From Physella acuta (taxonomy: Eukaryota > Mollusca > Gastropoda > Physidae), in assembly GCF_028476545.1 (NCBI RefSeq), contig NW_026731623.1, positions 175,001-239,000 on the forward strand: DNA of 64,000 bases, given 5' to 3'. The translations under genes were made by a program, and so were the position numbers. This document shows, piece after piece, positions 12,001-24,000 of this stretch; positions within the stretch are counted from its first letter, which is position 1, and each line of letters opens with the position of its first letter. Below the pieces are notes generated by a model. The model did not search any database. It worked only from the letters and a program-made list of their open reading frames with translations, and was not told the DNA's origin.

Positions 12001-15000
12001 GACAAATGTTTATTATTTTCATTGATCCAATTTTCTAGAAATCTGAAACAATAAGAACAGGCAAATGTTTATTATTTTCATTGATCCAATTTTCTAGAAA
12101 TCTGAAACAATAAGAACAGGCAAATGTTTATTATTTTCATTGATCCAATTTTCTAGAAATCTGAAACAATAAGAACAGGCAAATGTTTATTATTTTCTTT
12201 GATCCAATTTTCTAGAAATCTGAAACAATAAGAACAGGCAAATGTTTATTATTTTCATTGATCCAATTTTCTAGAAATCTGAAACAATAAGAACAGGCAA
12301 ATGTTTATTATTTTCATTGATCCAATTTTCTAGAAATCTGAAACAATAAGAACAGGCAAATGTTTATTATTTTCATTGATCCAATTTTCTAGAAATCTGA
12401 AACAATAAGAACAGGCTAATGTTTATTATTTTCATTGATCCAATTTTCTAGAAATCTGAAACAATAAGAACAGGCAAATGTTTATTATTTTCATTGATCC
12501 AATTTTCTAGAAATCTGAAACAATAAGAACAGGCAAATGTTTATTATTTTCATTGATCCAATTTTCTAGAAATCTGAAACAATAAGAACAGGCAAATGTT
12601 TATTATTTTCATTGATCCAATTTTCTAGAAATCTGAAACAATAAGAACAGGCAAATGTTTATTATTTTCATTGATCCAATTTTCTAGAAATCTGAAACAA
12701 TAAGAACAGGCAAATGTTTATTATTTTCTTTGATCCAATTTTCTAGAAATCTGAAACAATAAGAACAGGCAAATGTTTATTATTTTCATTGATCCAATTT
12801 TCTAGAAATCTGAAACAATAAGAACAGGCAAATGTTTATTATTTTCATTGATCCAATTTTCTAGAAATCTGAAACAATAAGAACAGGCAAATGTTTATTA
12901 TTTTCATTGATCCAATTTTCTAGAAATCTGAAACAATAAGAACAGGCAAATGTTTATTATTTTCTTTGATCCAATTTTCTAGAAATCTGAAACAATAAGA
13001 ACAGGCAAATGTTTATTATTTTCATTGATCCAATTTTCTAGAAATCTGAAACAATAAGAACAGGCGCTGGTGCTCCTGTGGGCAACAAGAATGCCACTCT
13101 GACTGTTGGTCCTAGAGGACCCGTCCTCCTACAGGACCATGTTTTCTTAGATGAGATGGCTCACTTCAACCGGGAGAGGATTCCTGAGAGGGTTGTACAT
13201 GCTAAAGGGGCAGGTTAGTGATGGGATTCCTGAGAGGGTTGTACATGCTAAAGGGGCAGGTTAGTCTTGGGATTCCTGAGAGGGTTGTACATGCTAAAGG
13301 GGCAGGTTAGTGTTGGGATTCCTGAGAGGGTTGTACATGCTAAAGGGGCAGGTTAGTGTTGGGCAAATCTATTGTAGGTTAGTGTTGGGCAAATCTATTG
13401 TAGGTTAGTCTTGGGCTAATCTATTTTAGGTTAGTGTTGGGCTAATCTATTGTGGGATAAAGTTGGGCTTATCTATTGTAGGTTAGTGTTGGGCTAATCT
13501 ATTTTAGGTTAGTGTTGGTCTAATCTATTGTAGGTTAGTCTTGGGCTAATCTATTTTAGGTTAGTGTTGGGCTAATCTATTTTAGGTTAGTGTTGGGCAA
13601 ATCTATTGTAGGTTAGTGTTGGGCTAATCTATTTTAGGTTAGTGTTGGGCTAATCTATTGTGGGATAGAGTTGGGCTTATCTATTGTAGGTTAGTGTTGG
13701 GCAAATCTATTGTAGGTTAGTGTTGGGCTAATCTATTTTAGGTTAGTGTTGGGCAAATCTATTTTAGGTTAGTGTTGGGCTAATCTATTTTAGGTTAGTG
13801 TTGGGCTTATCTATTGTAGGTTAGTGTTGGGCAAATCTATTGTAGGTTAGTGTTGGGCTAATCTATTTTAGGTTAGTGTTGGGCAAATCTATTTTAGGTT
13901 AGTGTTGGGCAAATCTATTGTAGGTTAGTGTTGGGCTAATCTATTTTAGGTTAGTGTTGGGCAAATCTATTTTAGGTTAGTGTTGGGCAAATCTATTTTA
14001 GGTTAGTGTTGGGCAAATCTATTTTAGGTTAGTGTTGGGCAAATCTATTTTAGGTTAGTGTTGGGCTAATCTATTGTAGGTTAGTGTTGGGCAAATCTAT
14101 TGTAGGTTAGTGTTGGGCTAATCTATTTTAGGTTAGTGTTGGGCAAATCTATTTTAGGTTAGTGTTGGGCAAATCTATTCACTTTGTTTTAGGGATGGGC
14201 AAATCTATTCGCTTTGTTTTTGAGTTGGGCAAATCTATTTGTTTTGTTTTAGGGTTAGTGTTGGGCAAATCTATTCGCTTTGTTTTAGGTTAGTGTTGGA
14301 CTAAACTATTTGCTTTGTTTTAGGTTAGTGTTGGGCAAATCTATTTGCTTTGTTTTAGGGTTGGACTAAACTATTAGCTTTGTTTTAGGTTAGTGTTGGG
14401 CATATCTATTTGCTTTGTTTTAGGGTTGGGCAAATCTATAAGCCTTGTTTTAGGGTTGGACTAAACTATTAGCTTTGTTTTAGGTTAGTGTTGGGCATAT
14501 CTATTTGCTTTGTTTTAGGGTTGGGCAAATCTATAAGCTTTGTTTTAGGTTAGGGTTGGGCAAATCTATTAGCTTTGTTTTAGGTTAGTGTTGGGCATAT
14601 CTATTTGCTTTGTTTTAGGGTTGGGCAAATCTATTTGCTTTGTTTTAGGGTTGGACTAAACTATTAGCTTTGTTTTAGGTTAGGGTTGGGCAAATCTATT
14701 TGCTTTGTTTTAGTGTTGGGCAAATCTATAAGCTTTGTTTTAAGGCCTATGTTAACTGTTAAAAATCAAGGCAACTTTTGACAGGTGCTTTTGGCTATCT
14801 GGAAGTGACCCATGACATCAGCAGATACAGCAAGGCCAAAATCTTTGAGCATGTTGGCAAAAAGACAGAACTGGCCGTCAGATTTTCAACAGTTGGTAAG
14901 GTTATGGATTTCACAGATATCAAGAGGTAAACGAAAATTCCTCACATGCATGCAAGGTCTTTACCTGAATGAAAGTAAAACATAAAAGGTCTTGAACTGA

Positions 15001-18000
15001 ATGAAAGTAAAACATAAAAGGTCTTGAACTGAATGAAAGTAAAACATAAAAGGTCTTGAACTGAATGAAAGTAAAACATAAAAGGTCTTGAACTGAATGA
15101 AAGTAAAACATAAAAGGTCTTTTTACTTTTCCAGGTGGAGAAAAGGGGTCTGCTGACACAGCCAGGGACCCCAGGGGTTTTGCCATCAAGTTCTACACAG
15201 AGGATGGGAACTGGGACCTTGTAGGCAACAACACACCCATTTTCTTTATCAGAGACCCAATCCTGGTAAATTTAAACCACAGTGACATAACACTGGCTCT
15301 TGTCTTTACACACTACACTGTCTGGCTCTTGTCTTTACACACTACACTGTCTCTTGTCTTTACACACTACACTGTCTGGCTCTTGTCTTTACACACTACA
15401 CTGTCTGGCTCTTGTCTTTACACACTACACTGTCTGGCTCTTGTCTTTACACACTACACTGTCTTGCTCTTGTCTTTACACACTACACTGTCTGTCTCTT
15501 GTCTTTACACACTACACTGTCTGGCTCTTGTCTTTACACACTACACTGTCTTGCTCTTGTCTTTACACACTACACTGTCTGTCTCTTGTCTTTACACACT
15601 ACACTGTCTCTTGTCTTTACACACTACACTTGCTCTTGTCTTTACACACTACACTGTCTGGCTCTTGTCTTTACACACTACATTGTCTGGCTCTTGTCTT
15701 TACACACTACACTGTCTGGCTCTTGTCTTTACACACTACACTTGCTCTTGTCTTTACACACTACACTGTCTTGCTCTTGTCTTTACACACTACACTGTCT
15801 TGCTCTTGTCTTTACACACTACACTGTCTCTTGTCTTTACACACTACACTGTCTTGCTCTTGTCTTTACACACTACACTTGCTCTTGTCTTTACACACTA
15901 CACTGTCTTGCTCTTGTCTTTACACACTACACTGTCTGTCTCTTGTCTTTACACACTACACTGTCTGGCTCTTGTCTTTACACAATACACTGTCTTGCTC
16001 TTGTCTTTACACACTACACTGTCTGGCTCTTGTCTTTACACACTACACTGTCTGGCTCTTGTCTTTACACACTACACTGTCTGGCTCTTGTCTTTACACA
16101 CTACACTGTCTTGCTCTTGTCTTTACACACTACACTGTCTGGCTCTTGTCTTTACACACTACACTGTCTGGCTCTTGTCTTTACACACTACACTGTCTGG
16201 CTCTTGTCTTTACACACTACACTGTCTGGCTCTTGTCTTTACACACTACACTGTCTTGCTCTTGTCTTTACACACTACACTGTCTGGCTCTTGTCTTTAC
16301 ACACTACACTGTCTGGCTCTTGTCTTTACACACTACACTTGCTCTTGTCTTTACACACTGTCTGGCTCTTGTCTTTACACACTACACTGTCTGGCTCTTG
16401 TCTTTACACACTATACTTGCTCTTGTCTTTACACACTACACTGTCTGGCTCTTGACTTTACACACTACACTGTCTGGCTCTTGTCTTTACACACTACACT
16501 GTCTGGCTCTTGTCTTTACACACTACACTGTCTGGCTCTTGTCTTTACACACTACACTGTCTGGCTCTTGTCTTTACACACTGCACTGTCTGGCTCTTGT
16601 CTTTACACACTACACTGTCTGGCTCTTGTCTTTACACACTACACTGTCTGGCTCTTGTCTTTACACACTACACTGTCTGGCTCTTGTCTTTACACACTAC
16701 ACTTGCTCTTGTCTTTACACACTACACTTGCTCTTGTCTTATAATATTTAACCATGTACCTAATGCTTTATTTGTGATACAAATTCTGACCTATTGCCAT
16801 TTTGTCAACAGTTCCCAAGTTTTATTCATACACAGAAAAGGAATCCAGTGACCAACCTCAAGGTCAGTGGCTCATGTGTCCCAGAGATTGATTGTTGACA
16901 AGTGATACATGTTCCACTTTGATGGCCCACTGTTTTAGGTTTTGTCACCATTGTCTGCCCTTGTCACCACTGTCTGTCCTTGTCACCACTGTCTGCCCTT
17001 GTCACCACTGTCTGCTCTTGTCACCACTGTTACCACTGTCTGCCCTTGTCACCATTGTCTGCCCTTGTCACCATTGTCTGCCCTTGTCACCACTGTCTGC
17101 CCTTGTTACCACTGTCTGCCCATGCCACCATTGTCTGCCCTTGTCACCACTGTCTGCCCATGCCACCATTGTCACCATTGTCTGCCCTTGTCACCATTGT
17201 TACCATTGTCTGCCCTTGTTACCACTATCTACCTTTGTCACCATTGTCTGCCCATGTCACCATTGTCACCACTGTCTGCTCTTGTCACCACTGTTACCAC
17301 TGTCTGCCCTTGTCACCATTGTCTGCCCTTGTCACCACCGTTACCACTGTCTGCCCTTGTTACCACTGTCTGCCCATGCCACCATTGTCTGCCCTTGTCA
17401 CCACTGTCTGCCCATGCCACCATTGTCACCATTGTCTGCCCTTGTCACCATTGTTACCATTGTCTGCCCTTGTTACCACTATCTACCTTTGTCACCATTG
17501 TTTGCCCTTGTCACCATTGTCACCACTGTCTGCCCTTGTCACCACTGTCTGCCCTTGTCACCATTGACTTCCCATGTCACCATTGTCACCATTGTCTGCC
17601 CTTGTCACCACTGTCTACCTTTGTCACCATTGTCTGCCCTTGTCACCATTGTCACCATTGTCTGCCCTTGTCACCATTGTCACCATTGTCTGCCCTTGTC
17701 AACACTGTCTACCTTTGTCACCATTGTCTGCCCATGTCACCATTGTCACCATTGTCTGCCCTTGTCACCATTGTCTGCCCTTGTCACCACTGTCTACCTT
17801 TGTCACCATTGCCTGCCCATGTCACCATTGTCACCATTGTCCGCCCTTGTCACCATTGTTACCATTGTCTGCCCTTGTCACCATTGTTACCACTGTTTGC
17901 CCTTGTCACCACTGTCTGCCCTTGTCACCATTGTCTGCCCTTGCCACCGTTGTCACCATTGTCTGCCCTTGTCACCATTGTGACCACGGTCTGCCCTTGT

Positions 18001-21000
18001 CACCACTGTCTGCCCTTGTCACCATTGTTACCATTGTCTGCCCTTGTCACCACTGTCTGCCCTTGCCACCATTGTCTGCCCTTGCCACCGTTGTCACCAT
18101 TGTTTGCCGTTGTCACCATTGTTACCATTGTATGCCCTTGTCACCACTGTCTGCCCTTGTTACCACTGTCTGCCCTTGTTACCACTGTCTGCCCATGCCA
18201 CCATTGACTTCCCTTGTCACCACTGTCTGCCCTTGTCACCATTGACTTCCCTTGTCACCACTGTCTGCCCTTGCCACCATTGTCTGCCCTTGTCACCATT
18301 GTTACCACTGTCTGCCCTTGTCACCACTGTCTGCCCTTGTCACCACTGTCTGCCCTTGTCACCATTGTCTGCCCTTGTCACCACTGTCTGCCCTTGTCAC
18401 CACTGTCTGCCCTTGTCACCACTGTCTGCCCTTGTCACCACTGTCTGCCCTTGTCACCACTGTCTGCCCTTGTCACCATTGTCTGCCCTTGTCACCACTG
18501 TCTGCCCTTGTCACCACTGTCTGCCCTTGTCACCACTGTCTGCCCACCACCACCAGGATGCAGATATGGTCTGGGACTTCTTCACCCTGAGACCTGAAAC
18601 GACACACCAGGTGTGCTTCTTGTTCTCTGACCGTGGGACACCTGATGGATACAGACACATGAACGGCTATGGCAGCCACACTTTTAAGCTGGTCAACAAG
18701 AGTGGTCAAGCGCATTACTGCAAGTTTCATTTCAAGGTCAAAATTATTGTCATGTAATCCAGATAAAACTAGCTCTTTTGATGGTATCTCGGCCTATTAA
18801 TTAAAGCATTAAACTCTAATTTAATATGTTATCTTGACCTTTTAGTTACAGTATTTAACTCTAGTTTAATATAGCACTAAGCTCTGTCTAATTTATTTTA
18901 ACATTAAGCTCTGTTTAATTTATTATAACATTACGAGCTGACCCGCGACTTAGCATACGCCACTATCTAGTTGTTTTATTTTCTACTTATCAACAATTCA
19001 TAATTTGTGAATTCGACACTACCCCACCCCCTGCCTTCCACCCCACCCCGCCCAGTGAAAGCAGCCGTTTACAGACGACAATGAAAATATCAAGCAGAAC
19101 TTATTTTTATCTCCCCTTAGTTTCAAATCGTTTAAAAACTAAATTATCTGCCCCTAATAGCCGTCACTTATTCAAACCGGCTCTACTGTTGTAAACATTC
19201 GGGTGAACCACAGCTCACCTGACAGGTGGGGATGAGAGTGGTGGCTAAGCTGAGTGGTGTTTTGTATGGTCCCCATGAAGAGAATTAATTATATAGAAGC
19301 TCTGCCTAATTTATTGTAACATTAAGCTGTCTAATTTTTTTATAATATTAAGCTCTGTCTAATTTATTATAACATTAAGCTCTGTCTAATTTATTCAAGT
19401 TCCATTTTTTAACCTATGTTCTTTGGAGCATATGTAGGGATAATGCGGTCAGCACTTAGCCCAGCCACCTTTACTTCCCTAACAATAGTTATTGACCCAT
19501 CAGAGCTGGGTGGACTCAGGGACGTTTTACTGACTTCAACCCATATTCGAACTTGAGACTTTTGGGAGTCTAGCACTTTAGCACTAGACCACGCCCTACC
19601 TGTCTCTTATAGCATTACAGTGTATGACAGCCAGCCATTGTTGTGTTTGACAGACTGACCAAGGCATCAAGAACCTGATGGCAGACAGAGCAGCAGACCT
19701 TCAAGGCACTGACCCAGACTACTCCACCAGAGATCTCTACAACGCCATCGCTGATGGGGACTTTCCTTCATGGACCTTGTACATCCAGGTCATGACCTTT
19801 GACCAGGCTGAAAAGTTCAGGTGGAATCCATTTGACCTCACCAAGGTAAGATCAGTCGGCCACTGAACACAAAATTGAAGAAAACACATATAAATAATAG
19901 AAGGTGTTTTGTCATTCTTGTTGGTTTCACTGAAGGAAATTAACCTGCCCAGTGGTGTCAGACACAGGGGATAATTCAATTGATTAAGTGCAGTATGTTG
20001 GTGCTATGATTGTTACAGTTTGTCACCTGTGACTGACCAAAGATTTTCTTCCTGCAGGTATGGCCTCACAAGGAGTTCCCGCTAATACCAGTTGGGAAGA
20101 TGGTCTTGAACCGTAACCCCAAGAACTACCATGCTCAGGTGGAACAAATTGCTTTCTCACCTGCCCACATGGTGCCAGGCATTGAGCCTAGCCCAGACAA
20201 AATGTTACAGGTGAGATTTGTCCTAGCTAGCTGCACAAGAAAACCATCCAATGTCCCCAGTTGCACAAGAAAACCATCCAATGTCCCCAGCTGCACAAGA
20301 AAACCATCCAATGTCCCCAGTTGCACAAGAAAACCATCCAATGTCCCCAGTTGCACAAGAAAACCATCCAATGTCCCCAGTTGCACAAGAAAACCATCCA
20401 ATGTCCCCAGTTGCACAAGAAAACCATCCAATGTCCCCAGCTGCACAAGAAAACCATCCAATGTCCCCAGTTGCACAAGAAAACCATCCAATGTCCCCAG
20501 TTGCACAAGAAAACCATCCAATGTCCCCAGTTGCACAAGAAAACCATCCAATGTCCCCAGCTGCACAAGAAAACCATCCAATGTCCCCAGTTGCACAAGA
20601 AAACCATCCAATGTCCCCAGTTGCACAAGAAAACCATCCAATGTCCCCAGCTGCACAAGAAAACCATCCAATGTCCCCAGTTGCACAAGAAAACCATCCA
20701 ATGTCCCCAGTTGCACAAGAAAACCATCCAATGTCCCCAGCTGCACAAGAAAACCATCCAATGTCCCCAGTTGCACAAGAAAACCATCCAATGTCCCCAG
20801 TTGCACAAGAAAACCATCCAATGTCCCCAGCTGCACAAGAAAACCATCCAATGTCCCCAGTTGCACAAGAAAACCATCCAATGTCCCCAGTTGCACAAGA
20901 AAACCATCCAATGTCCCCAGTTGCACAAGAAAACCATCCAATGTCCCCAGTTGCACAAGAAAACCATCCAATGTCCCCAGTTGCACAAGAAAACCATCCA

Positions 21001-24000
21001 ATGTCCCCAGCTGCACAAGAAAACCATCCAATGTCCCCAGTTGCACAAGAAAACCATCCAATGTCCCCAGTTGCACAAGAAAACCATCCAATGTCCCCAG
21101 CTGCACAAGAAAACCATCCAATGTCCCCAGTTGCACAAGAAAACCATCCAATGTCCCCAGTTGCACAAGAAAACCATCCAATGTCCCCAGCTGCACAAGA
21201 AAACCATCCAATGTCCCCAGTTGCACAAGAAAACCATCCAATGTCCCCAGTTGCACAAGAAAACCATCCAATGTCCCCAGTTGCACAAGAAAACCATCCA
21301 ATGTCCCCAGTTGCACAAGAAAACCATCCAATGTCCCCAGCTGCACAAGAAAACCATCCAATGTCCCCAGTTGCACAAGAAAACCATCCAATGTCCCCAG
21401 CTGCACAAGAAAACCATCCAATGTCCCCAGTTGCACAAGAAAACCATCCAATGTCCCCAGTTGCACAAGAAAACCATCCAATGTCCCCAGTTGCACAAGA
21501 AAACCATCCAATGTCCCCAGTTGCACAAGAAAACCATCCAATGTCCCCAGCTGCACAAGAAAACCATCCAATGTCCCCAGTTGCACAAGAAAACCATCCA
21601 ATGTCCCCAGTTGCACAAGAAAACCATCCAATGTCCCCATAATTTCATGTCCTCCTCTAGGGCCGTCTGTACTCATACACTGACACCCACCGCCATCGCC
21701 TGGGATCCAACTACCTTCAGATACCAGTCAACTGTCCTTACAGTTCAAAGGTCAAAAACTACCAGCGTGATGGTCCACAGTGTGTCACAGACAACCAAGG
21801 TAAAGCATGACACCCCAGGTAAAGCATGACAACCCAGGTAAAGCATGACAACCCAGGTAAAGCATGACAACCCAGGTAAAGCATGACAACCCAGGTAAAG
21901 CATGACAACCCAGGTAAAGCATGACAACCCAGGTAAAGCATGACAACCCAGGTAAAGCATGACAACCCAGGTAAAGCATGACAACCAAGGTAAAGCATGA
22001 CAACCCAGGTAAAGCATGACAACCCCAGGTAAAGCATGACAACCAAGGTAAAGCATGACAACCAAGGTAAAGCATGACAACCCAGGTAGAGCATGACAAC
22101 CAAGGTAAAGCATGACAACCCAGGTAAAGCATGACAACCCCAGGTAAAGCATGACAACCAAGGTAAAGCATGACAACCCAGGTAAAGCATGACAACCCAG
22201 GTAAAGCATGACAACCCAGGTAAAGCATGACAACCCAGGTAAAGCATGACAACCCAGGTAAAGCATGACAACCCAGGTAAAGCATGACAACCAAGGTAAA
22301 GCATGACAACCCAGTAAAATGCACGTTACAATATTTCCTCTATACTCTGTATATGATAAAGTAAAAAGGCAGAGTCTACTGCTCCCCAAACGAAATGGAA
22401 TTTATACAGTGGTGTGTGGTCGTCCCCCCCCCCCCCCCCCCCTCCTGAAATTATAGTCGTCCTTCCCCCTTCCCAAAATTTCAATTCCCCCCCATCCCCT
22501 CCTGGAGAAAAAAGTCTGGAAGAAAAAGACGGTTAAAAAGTGCTCCGACCTTTTCAAATAAGGGTGGTGGGGGCCATTTTCACTAATGCAAATACTAATA
22601 TATAGGTTTAATTTGAAGATAGGCCGCAAAATTGATAGTTTGTCCTGGGCACCTAAATAGATTGCTACACCTTTGTATATAGTTAATGTAATCTAATCAA
22701 AGTTATAAATTATTAGGTACTTTAGCCACATCTGCTCTTACACATTTGTTTGTTTATTTGTTTGTTTATTAATTTGTTTGTTTTTTGTTCATTTGTTTTT
22801 CATTTTTTTCTTCATTTGTTTCTTTGTTTCTTCATTTATTTGTTTCTTTGTTTCTTCATTTATTTGTTGATTTCTTCAAGAGGGAGCCCCCAACTATTTC
22901 CCCAACAGTTTTGGGGGGCCCCAGGACCTGAGCTCATGTGTGGAGTGCACCTTCCCAGTCAGTGGTGATGTCCAGAGGTACAACACAGCTGATGAGGACA
23001 ACTTTACACAGGCAGCTTCCTTCTGGAACAATGTAATTGGTTTTTGTCTTCTGAGGGTCAGTGGGTGTAGGAAGGGGGGGGGGGGGGGGGGGTTATAGAA
23101 TGTCAGTGGGGGGAGGGAGGGAGGGGGGACAGAATGTCAGTGGGTGTAGGAAGGGGGGGGTTACAGAATGTCAGTGGGGGGAGGGAGTGAGGGAGGGGGG
23201 TACAGAATGTCAGTGGGTGGAGGGGGGGTTACAGAATGTCAGTGGGGGGAGGGGGGGTTACAGAATGTCAGTGGGTGTAGGGAGTGGGGTACAGAATGTC
23301 ACAGGGTGTAGGGAGTGAGGGAGAGGGGTACAGAATGTCAGTGGGGGGAGGGAGTGAGGGAGGGGGGTACAGAATGTCAGTGGGTGGAGGGGGGGTTACA
23401 GAATGTCAGTGGGGGGAGGGGGGGTTACAGAATGTCAGTGGCTGTAGGGAGTGGGGTACAGAATGTCACAGGGTGTAGGGAGTGAGGGAGAGGGGTACAG
23501 AATGTCAGTGGAGTGAGGGAGAGGGGTACAGAATGTCAGTGGAGGGGGGGAGAGGGGTACAGAATGTCAGTGGAGTGAGGGAGAGGGGTACAGAATGTCA
23601 GTGGAGGGAGGGAGAGGGGTACAGAATGTCAGTGGAGTGAGGGAGAGGGGTACAGAATGTCAGTGGAGGGAGGGAGGGGGTACAGAATGTCAGTGGGTGT
23701 AGGGAGGGGGGGGTACAGAATGTCACAGGGTGTAGGGAGTGAGGGAGAGGGGTACAGAATGTCAGTAGTGACAGTTGGTGATACTTGCAGGTGTTAACAG
23801 CAGCAGAACGCACACGTCTAGTAGAGAACATTGTCGGGCACCTGAAGGAAGCTCAAGACTTCATCCAGAAACGTGCAGTCAGCAACTTTACACAGGTGGA
23901 CCCAGAGTTTGGGCGGAGGATAAGTCAGGGTTTAGGGCAAGCTGGAGCTGTGAGTTTCAAAACAAGTCTCGTCCAACATACATGTACAACATACATGTCC

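Larger units (their letters stand above)
9015..13041 (+). other. Catalase intron 1 (4.0 kb)
   Basis: Holds TCTAGA-rich stretches (9030-9110, 9214-9258), an inverted-repeat pair (about 9163-9213 against 10465-10511, sharing GGTAATCTATCGTTTT and AAAATCGCCCGC) that may bound a 1.35-kb non-autonomous element, and arrays at 10790-11215, 11456-11606, 11775-12003 and 12002-13063. Confidence 0.85.

Noticed and set aside
13042-13065. Alternative exon 2 acceptor at ACAG/GCGCTGG (13063)
   Set aside because: It would need an extra tiny upstream exon; the TTTTCTAG acceptor at 13041 joins exon 1 in phase 0 and gives a catalase-like [10 protein letters not shown] segment.
20231-21640. CRISPR-like regular array
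   Set aside because: Units are contiguous with no spacers and the DNA is eukaryotic.
20135-21676. Long minus-strand frame [10 protein letters not shown] repeated
   Set aside because: Antisense of the 30-bp intron 8 array; no independent evidence of coding.
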